A stretch of 64,000 bases of DNA from Streptomyces apocyni. Its GTDB lineage: Bacteria; Actinomycetota; Actinomycetes; Streptomycetales; Streptomycetaceae. Both the position numbers and the translations under genes were made by a program. The notes beneath the pieces are model-generated. The model was not told where the DNA came from. It saw only the letters and a list, made by a program, of their open reading frames with translations, and searched no databases. Where the stretch lies: NCBI RefSeq assembly GCF_009739465.1, contig NZ_WHOM01000046.1:101639-165638 (forward strand), in the 5' to 3' direction. Positions 58,977 to 64,000 of the stretch are shown here, piece after piece. Each line of letters begins with the position of its first letter. The stretch's first letter is position 1.

Positions 58977-59010
58977 CCGCCCGGTCGGCCAAGGACGGTC
59001 GACCGGGCGG
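58977..59010. terminator. Bidirectional hairpin between convergent genes
   Basis: CCGCCCGGTCG (58977-58987) and CGACCGGGCGG (59000-59010) pair perfectly over 11 bp with a 12-nt loop, between the ROK regulator and the anti-sigma-type ATPase gene. Confidence 0.7.
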
Positions 59011-59045
59011 GAGCGTGTGGGCGAGGGTATGTCGGCGACGGGTGT

Positions 59046-59078
59046 GCGGACCGTCCGTCAGGCGGACCGTCCGGTCAG
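59046..59078 (-). repeat. Tandem duplication of the anti-sigma gene stop region
   Basis: GCGGACCGTCCGTCAG (59046-59061) is followed by GCGGACCGTCCGGTCAG (59062-59078). The second contains the stop codon (59075-59077) and the first a second, out-of-frame TGA. Confidence 0.7.
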
Positions 59079-59566
59079 ACCGGGGCCTGCCGTGCCACGG
59101 CCCGGGCGCTCGCGTACGCGCCGTCAGCGACCACTCCGTACACGGGATAGTCGGGCAGGGCCGTGGTCACCGGTGGTGCCTCAAGCGTGAACCAGACGAC
59201 CTTTCCCGCGGCACCCTGCGGTCGCACCCCCCAGCTCTCGCTGACCGCGGCGACCATGGCGAGCCCGCGCCCGCAGGTGGCGAACGGATCGGCGTCCCGT
59301 AGTTCGGGGAGCCGGGGGTCGTGGTCGTGGACGGAGACCGTGAGCCGGTCGAGGAGCAGCTCGATCTCCACGGTGCACATCTTGTCCGGCCTGGCGTGCC
59401 GGTGGACGTTGGCGAGCAACTCGGTGACACCGAGTGCGGCGGCGTCGACTAACGGGTCGAGCTGCCAGTAGCGCAATTGCGCAGATACGATTCTGCGGAC
59501 CTGTTTGATCCGCGACGGCAGGGCATGGAGCTCCACCGTGCAGTGCCTGCTGGGCTGGCTGATCAC
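59075..59566 (-). CDS. RsbW-like anti-sigma factor / HATPase-domain protein
   Basis: The 163-residue GHKL ATPase-fold protein shows the N-box LGVTELLANVHRHA (about 48-61), DHDPRLPEL and the G-box GRGLAMVAAVSESWGV. These single-domain kinases act as anti-sigma factors or partner-switch kinases, very numerous in Streptomyces. The GTG at 59566 gives the MISQPSRHCTVEL-type start and has GGGGAG upstream. The SpoIIE phosphatase gene 2.3 kb away is a possible opposing partner. Confidence 0.88.
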   Translation of the reverse strand: MISQPSRHCTVELHALPSRIKQVRRIVSAQLRYWQLDPLVDAAALGVTELLANVHRHARPDKMCTVEIELLLDRLTVSVHDHDPRLPELRDADPFATCGRGLAMVAAVSESWGVRPQGAAGKVVWFTLEAPPVTTALPDYPVYGVVADGAYASARAVARQAPV

Positions 59567-59877
59567 GGCTGCGACTCCCCGAATTGAGGTCCGGAAGAAG
59601 ACGAAGGTGAGAACGGGGGAAGATCCCGAATCCCGCAGTGGCTGCCTGCTGCTGGGCGGTGGCTGGGTCACAGCGTAACCGCCGATAAACCCTGAGTGAC
59701 GTGAGACCAGCGTGACCCAGAGGGTACGGAAACGCAACTCGCGCGCAGGCGGAGTTCGGTCCCCCACGGCTAGGTGCCCACGGCTGTCCCCACGGCAGGG
59801 TCTCCACGGCAGACCCACGGCTGGGTCTCCACGGCAGGGCCCCCGCGCCTGTCGGTCCCCCGGCTGCCGGGCCCGTC
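59567..59877. other. Intergenic region with no supported gene
   Basis: These 311 nt separate two minus-strand genes. The reading frame of the downstream gene stays open here but the translation is Arg/Pro-rich with no similarity to GHKL proteins. The main feature is the CCACGGC repeat cluster at 59764-59835. Confidence 0.6.
59764..59835. repeat. Six copies of CCACGGC
   Basis: CCACGGC occurs at 59764, 59778, 59790, 59804, 59815 and 59829, with 11-14 nt spacing and similar flanks (TCTCCACGGCAG twice). It lies downstream of the hypothetical gene at 59878. Confidence 0.65.
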
Positions 59878-60207
59878 TCACCTCCGGGTGAGTGTGCTAC
59901 TCGCCCTGCGTACCGCCTCGATGAACCGCCGCGCCGCCGGCGGCCCCGACTCGCCTGGCGCGGGGTCGTGTTCGCTGAGCGTCAGGGAGTACCGGGTGCC
60001 GTTCACGGTGGCCTGCGCCTTGTCGTCGTGCGCGAACCAGGGTTTGTTCGCCCGGACCGCGTCCAGCGGCGCGCTGTCGATCTCACGGCCGTAGCTGGTC
60101 AGCAACTGCAGCCGCCCGCCGCTGATGCGCACCTGTCCGGCGCGCGTGAGTGAGCGCAGCCGCCGCCCGATCCGTACGCCCGTAGCCGTGAAGTCCGGCT
60201 CCGTCAT
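59878..60207 (-). CDS. Conserved hypothetical protein
   Basis: The 109-residue basic protein starts [17 protein letters not shown] with GAGGGGGCGG upstream. It appears to be a small beta-rich domain ([44 protein letters not shown]) ending in an Arg/Ala helix ([12 protein letters not shown]), reminiscent of PH-like folds, but I do not recognise the family. An upstream frame to 60699 is unsupported. It is divergent from the cysteine-synthase-family gene. Confidence 0.65.
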   Translation of the reverse strand: MTEPDFTATGVRIGRRLRSLTRAGQVRISGGRLQLLTSYGREIDSAPLDAVRANKPWFAHDDKAQATVNGTRYSLTLSEHDPAPGESGPPAARRFIEAVRRASSTLTRR

Positions 60208-60406
60208 GCCGTCCGCCCCCTCGCTTGAGCGCATCATGCTGTCGTGGTCCTGTGCTGGGCAGTCTGCCCGCGGCGGGCTGCGAGCACCAGTGTCCCCCCA
60301 GGCCGTACGGGTGCACTCGACCGGGCGCACGAACGCGCCCCCACCGTGCACCGGTCCACGCGCCGGCGTGTGTTTGATCCGCGCGCCAGGCGCCGGGGCA
60401 AGGAGT

Positions 60407-60433
60407 GCCTTTGGGGTGCTCAAAGGCGCCTTT
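60407..60433. promoter_or_regulatory. Overlapping palindromes upstream of the cysteine synthase-like gene
   Basis: GCCTTTG (60407-60413) and CAAAGGC (60421-60427) form an inverted repeat. The second arm is also part of a perfect 12-bp palindrome AAAGGCGCCTTT (60422-60433). Three half-sites end 6 nt before a possible -35 element. Confidence 0.55.
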
Positions 60434-60439
60434 ATGCAG

Positions 60440-60468
60440 GTGAGAAGCGTGTGGAAGGTGTCTATGAT
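60440..60468 (+). promoter_or_regulatory. Putative promoter of the cysteine synthase-like gene
   Basis: GTGAGA (4/6) and TATGAT (5/6) are 17 bp apart, about 55 nt before the GTG start codon at 60524. Confidence 0.45.
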
Positions 60469-60523
60469 CGGTGCCGTCCGGTCGTGGCCGCCAGGGTCCG
60501 GCACGAGGCGAAGGAGCGGCACG

Positions 60524-61660
60524 GTGAACACCCCACAGCCCCCAGGGGCCGGTACGGCCCTTTCCACCCTCGACGTCGACCGCAGCGATCCGGCGTACCG
60601 GGACTGGCTGAAAGAGGCCGTGCGCAAGGTCCAGGCGGACGCCAACCGTTCGGCCGACACGCATCTCCTGCGCTTCCCCCTGCCTGAGCAATGGGGCATC
60701 GACCTCTACCTCAAGGACGAGTCGACCCACCCGACCGGCAGCCTGAAGCACCGTCTGGCGCGTTCCCTGTTCCTCTACGGACTGTGCAACGGCTGGATCA
60801 GGCCCGGCAGGCCGGTGATCGAGGCGTCCAGCGGATCGACCGCGGTCTCCGAGGCGTACTTCGCCAAGCTCATCGGTGTCCCGTTCGTCGCGGTGATGCC
60901 GCGCACCACGAGCGCCGAGAAGATCCGCCTGATCGAATTCCACGGCGGACAGTGTCACTTCGTGGACGACTCCCGCAGGATGTACGAGGAAGCGGCGGCC
61001 CTGGCCACGCGCACCAGTGGCCACTACATCGATCAGTTCACCTACGCGGAACGGGCCACTGACTGGCGGGGCAACAACAACATCGCTGAATCGATCTACC
61101 AGCAGCTGCGGTTGGAGCGCTACCCCGAGCCCGCCTGGATCGTCGCCACCGCGGGCACCGGCGGCACATCGGCGACCATCGCGCGCTATGTCCACTACAT
61201 GCAGCACAACACCCGTATCTGCGTGCCCGATCCGGAGAACTCCTGCTTCTTCGACGGCTGGACCAAGGACGACCCGCACGCGGTCAGCGACTGTGGCTCC
61301 CGGATCGAGGGCATCGGCAGGCCCCGGATGGAGCCCAGCTTCGTACCGGGCGCGATCGACCGGATGATGAAGGTGCCGGACGCGGCCAGCGTCGCCGCCG
61401 TACGCGCCCTGGAGGGGGCCATTGGCCGCAAGGCCGGAGGCTCGACGGGTACCGGACTGTGGAGCGCGCTGAAGATCGTCGCCGAGATGGTGGCCGACGG
61501 ACGCAAGGGGAGCGTGGTCACCCTGCTCTGCGACCCGGGCGACCGTTACCTCGACAAGTACTACTCAGACGCCTGGCTGGCCGAACAGGGCCTGGACATC
61601 ACCCCGTACACCGCCACGATCGACTCCCTGCTGGCGACAGGCGTCTGGAACGCCGCCTAG
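60524..61660 (+). CDS. Cysteine synthase-family PLP enzyme
   Basis: The 378-residue fold-type II PLP enzyme has [20 protein letters not shown], with the PLP Lys (about 75), [19 protein letters not shown] (substrate loop), [31 protein letters not shown] (phosphate loop) and [12 protein letters not shown]. This matches O-acetylserine sulfhydrylase or cystathionine-synthase-like proteins with a longer C-terminus. GTG at 60524 has AAGGAG 7 nt upstream. The stop codon TAG lies inside the left end of the MITE-like element, so the element may have replaced the original gene end. Confidence 0.9.
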   Translation: MNTPQPPGAGTALSTLDVDRSDPAYRDWLKEAVRKVQADANRSADTHLLRFPLPEQWGIDLYLKDESTHPTGSLKHRLARSLFLYGLCNGWIRPGRPVIEASSGSTAVSEAYFAKLIGVPFVAVMPRTTSAEKIRLIEFHGGQCHFVDDSRRMYEEAAALATRTSGHYIDQFTYAERATDWRGNNNIAESIYQQLRLERYPEPAWIVATAGTGGTSATIARYVHYMQHNTRICVPDPENSCFFDGWTKDDPHAVSDCGSRIEGIGRPRMEPSFVPGAIDRMMKVPDAASVAAVRALEGAIGRKAGGSTGTGLWSALKIVAEMVADGRKGSVVTLLCDPGDRYLDKYYSDAWLAEQGLDITPYTATIDSLLATGVWNAA

Positions 61661-61834
61661 GCCGTGTCCGCAAAGTCCCGCCTGCCCGGCGACACCTGGC
61701 ACGCACGCTCGCGGCGTTGCCGAAACGCCCACGTGACTCCGCCACGAGGGCGCTCCGGCGCCTTGCGATCGCACGCACCAGACGCCGCCGGGCCGCCCTC
61801 CGGGCGACGACGGGACTTTGCGGACACGACTTAG
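61657..61834. mobile_element. 178-bp MITE-like element with 24-bp terminal inverted repeats
   Basis: The left end (61657-61680, starting CTAGGCCGTGTCCGCAAAG) and the complement of the right end (61811-61834, CTAAGTCGTGTCCGCAAAG) agree at 22 of 24 positions. The interior is GC-rich with smaller palindromes (GGGCGCTCCGGCGCC) and no transposase. Size and structure suit a non-autonomous element moved in trans by an IS with similar ends. A large terminator formed by the same repeats is the alternative. Confidence 0.65.
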
Positions 61835-61862
61835 CACGGGGGCCAACACCGGGTTGCCTCGG

Positions 61863-64000
61863 CTAGCCCGTGCTCAGGGGCTGTTCGGTCCAGATCACCT
61901 TGCCGTCGGGCGTGTAGCGCGTCCCCCAGCGCTCCGCGAACTGCGACACCAGGAACAGCCCGCGTCCCCCCTCGTCCGTGGTCGCCGCCTGGCGCAGATG
62001 GGGTGAGGTGCTGCTGTGGTCCGACACCTCGCAGATCAGGTGGAGGTCGCGGATCAGCCGGACCCGGATCGGGCCGGTGGCGTAGCGGATCGCGTTGGTC
62101 ACCAGTTCACTGAGGATCAGCTCCGTGGTGAAGGCCTCCTCGTCCAGGCCCCACGCCGTCAGCGTGTCGGCCACGGCGGCCCGGACCTCCCGTACGGCGG
62201 CCGGGTCCGCCGGTACGTCCCACTCCGCTACCCGCTCGGGTGCCAGCACCCGCGTCCGGCCCACGATGAGCGCGATGTCGTCGCGAGGGCGCTCCGGAAC
62301 GAGCTCCGTGAGGACGGCCTCGCAGGTCTCCTCCGGTGAGCGTCCGCCGTCGTGCTCCAGCGTCTCCCGCAGTCGCTCCAGGCCCTCGTCGATCTCCCGC
62401 TCGCGGTCCTCGATGAGTCCGTCGGTGTAGAGCACCAGGCGGCTGCCTTCGGGCAGTCGCAGGTCCAGCGTCTCGAACGGCATGCCGCCGAGGCCCAGCG
62501 GCGGCCCACCCGGCACGTCGATGAACTCCGCCGTCCCGCCCGGGAGCACCAGTACGGGCTGGAGGTGCCCGGCGCGTGACATGGCGCAGCGCCCCGACAC
62601 CGGATCGTAGATCGCGTAGAGACAGGTGGCCCCGGTGACCGTGGCCTCCGCCAGGTCGCCGGTCTCGTCCTGGTCGATCCGGGCGACCAGTTCGTCCAGG
62701 TGCCACAGCAGTTCGTCGGGCGGCAGGTCCAGACTGGAGAAGTTGTGCACCGCTGTCCGTAGCCGCCCCATGGTCGCCGCGGCGTGCACCCCGTGCCCGA
62801 CGACATCGCCGACCACGAGTGCGACCCGCGCACCCGGCAGCGGGATGATGTCGAACCAGTCGCCGCCCACCCCACCGAGACCGCCGAGCTCCGCCTGCGC
62901 GGGCCGGTACCGGTAGGCGACATCCAGCGCGGACTGATCGGGCAGCGTCCTGGGCAGCAGACTGCGCTGGAGGGCCACCGCCATGGAGTGCTCACGGGAG
63001 TAGCGCCGGGCGTTGTCGACGCTCACCGCGGCGCGCGCCACCAGCTCCTCGGCCAGTGACAGGTCCTCCCGCTCGAACGGCTCCGGGTTCTCGGCCCGCC
63101 AGAACATGGCGATGCCCAGCACCACGCCACGGGCCCGCAGCGGAACCGCGATCATCGAGTGCATTCCGGCCTCGACGAGCTGCCTGGCCAGTGCCGGGTC
63201 CTGCCGTTGCCAGCCCGTGAAAGCGGCCAGGTCCGGCTCCAGGACGGCCTCGCCCCTGGTCAGGCCGGAGCCCAGCGGCGTCGTCGGAACGAAGCGCATC
63301 CGATGCCCGAGCGGATACAGCGCGGTGTCCGGGGGGCCGCGGTACGCGGTGCGGCGCATATCGACATCGGCGCCGGTGGCGGTCGGCTCCTCGCCGCGCA
63401 GCACGGTCTCCGCCAGGTCGACGGTGGCCACGTCCGCGAACCGGGTCGCGGCGAACTCGGCGAGCTCCTCGCAGGTGCGCACCACGTCGAGGGTCGTGCC
63501 GACCTCCGTGCCCGCGTCGTACAGCAGCCTCAGCCGTCCCCGCGCCACGTCGAACTTGCCGGTCAGGGCTTGCAGCTCCGTCGTGTCGCGCAGCGTGGCG
63601 ACCGTGCCGGGCGGCCCGCCCGCCTGGTCGGTCGTGCGCTGGTTCATGGCGATCAGCTGGTCACCGACCGGGACGACCTCGTCGGTGGCGATCCTCCCCG
63701 AGGTCAGCAGCTGGGCGGTACGGGGCTCCAGGCCGAGTTCGCCGACCGGGGTGCCCTCGGCGTCCGCGGGCAGGTCGAGCAGTCGCCGCGCCTCGTCGTT
63801 GGCGAGGGTCAGCCGCTGGTCGCCGTCGACGATGATGACCCCCTCACGTACGGCGTGCAGCACCGCGTCGTGGTGCTCGTACATCCGGGTCATCTCGGTG
63901 GGCCCGAGGCCGTGTGTCTGGCGCCGGAGTCTGCGGGTCACCAGCGCGGTGCCGGCCGTCGTGAGCGCCAGCACCCCGGCCGCCGAGCCCAGCAGCAGCG
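61863..64000 (-). CDS. SpoIIE-family phosphatase with PAS, GAF and HATPase domains (5' end outside window)
   Basis: The visible 712 codons encode, in order, a membrane helix (LLLGSAAGVLALTTAGTALV), a PAS domain (HAVREGVIIVDGDQRLTLANDEARRLL), a GAF domain (TCEELAEFAATRFADVATVDL...SMIAVPLRARGVVLGIAMFWR), a SpoIIE PP2C domain (GGVGGDWFDIIPLPGARVAL, VGDVVGHGVHAA, LYTDGLIEDRER) and a C-terminal GHKL ATPase (ELVTNAIRYATGPIRVRLIRD, GGRGLFLVSQFAERWG). The N-terminal sensor lies beyond the window. Such proteins dephosphorylate anti-sigma antagonists. Near the end AGCACGGG/CCCGTGCT may form a terminator. Confidence 0.93.
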   Translation of the reverse strand, partial: LLLGSAAGVLALTTAGTALVTRRLRRQTHGLGPTEMTRMYEHHDAVLHAVREGVIIVDGDQRLTLANDEARRLLDLPADAEGTPVGELGLEPRTAQLLTSGRIATDEVVPVGDQLIAMNQRTTDQAGGPPGTVATLRDTTELQALTGKFDVARGRLRLLYDAGTEVGTTLDVVRTCEELAEFAATRFADVATVDLAETVLRGEEPTATGADVDMRRTAYRGPPDTALYPLGHRMRFVPTTPLGSGLTRGEAVLEPDLAAFTGWQRQDPALARQLVEAGMHSMIAVPLRARGVVLGIAMFWRAENPEPFEREDLSLAEELVARAAVSVDNARRYSREHSMAVALQRSLLPRTLPDQSALDVAYRYRPAQAELGGLGGVGGDWFDIIPLPGARVALVVGDVVGHGVHAAATMGRLRTAVHNFSSLDLPPDELLWHLDELVARIDQDETGDLAEATVTGATCLYAIYDPVSGRCAMSRAGHLQPVLVLPGGTAEFIDVPGGPPLGLGGMPFETLDLRLPEGSRLVLYTDGLIEDREREIDEGLERLRETLEHDGGRSPEETCEAVLTELVPERPRDDIALIVGRTRVLAPERVAEWDVPADPAAVREVRAAVADTLTAWGLDEEAFTTELILSELVTNAIRYATGPIRVRLIRDLHLICEVSDHSSTSPHLRQAATTDEGGRGLFLVSQFAERWGTRYTPDGKVIWTEQPLSTG

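Noticed and set aside
1..64000. tRNA, rRNA or riboswitch genes
   Set aside because: No cloverleaf-like or conserved riboswitch core was recognised by eye; a covariance-model scan would be needed to exclude small RNAs.

Overview
The window is high-GC actinobacterial chromosome, almost certainly Streptomyces or a close relative. Third codon positions are nearly all G/C, GTG starts are common, and most genes are preceded by GGAGG-type ribosome binding sites. The gene content also fits: a streptophobe-family protein, DUF6777, DUF6421, DUF6332 and DUF5134 proteins, a SARP regulator, mycothiol- and deazaflavin-dependent enzyme families, many TetR/ROK/LacI regulators and two Ser/Thr kinases. No rRNA, tRNA, CRISPR array, prophage or full-length transposon was seen. 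The right edge cuts through a SpoIIE phosphatase gene.

Layout. 0-10 kb: housekeeping and metabolism (CbiX-like protein, BadF/NagK-type kinase, ung, BNR propeller, mmuM, aroQ), an Old Yellow Enzyme with a divergent ArsR regulator and shared operator repeats, and an FprA-type ferredoxin reductase. 10-20 kb: a divergent pair of exported proteins (DUF305 lipoprotein and LVIVD propeller), two TetR genes, an M56 membrane peptidase, a decayed deazaflavin-oxidoreductase pseudogene, DUF5134, VOC, GNAT, GDPD, SDR and HdeD genes. 20-25 kb: an operon-like run of alpha/beta hydrolase, DUF6421, SDR and threonine-aldolase-family genes closed by a 19-bp hairpin. DUF6421 carries an HDxxH...EE signature that may be a metal site. 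25-32 kb: transglutaminase-like, B3/B4, PlsC, thioredoxin and flavin reductase genes, then etfBA with a strong terminator and a DUF6986 aldolase-like gene. 32-35 kb: a LacI regulator and ROK sugar kinase facing away from a perfect palindromic operator. 35-42 kb: a signalling cluster of DUF6777, streptophobe, Ser/Thr kinase, SH3-like protein and an FHA-FHA-ABC exporter. The last three resemble the mycobacterial PknF/Rv1747 pair. 42-50 kb: a TmrB-like/Nudix fusion, MBL hydrolase, M20 dipeptidase, FAD reductase, an intact deazaflavin oxidoreductase with a divergent TetR and several operators, a SARP, and an I36-like secreted protein. 50-64 kb: an MMPL exporter, small membrane and mycothiol-family genes, a second kinase cluster, alkB-ROK, an anti-sigma-type ATPase, a cysteine-synthase-family enzyme ending inside a 178-bp MITE-like element, and the SpoIIE phosphatase.

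Two themes cut across these regions. Many divergent regulator/target pairs keep readable operators (ArsR/OYE, LacI/ROK, TetR/deazaflavin oxidoreductase). Short tandem duplications are also unusually common. They expand repeats inside genes (alkB, SARP, DUF5134, FAD reductase) and repeatedly duplicate the stop-codon region at gene 3' ends, often leaving an in-frame backup stop.
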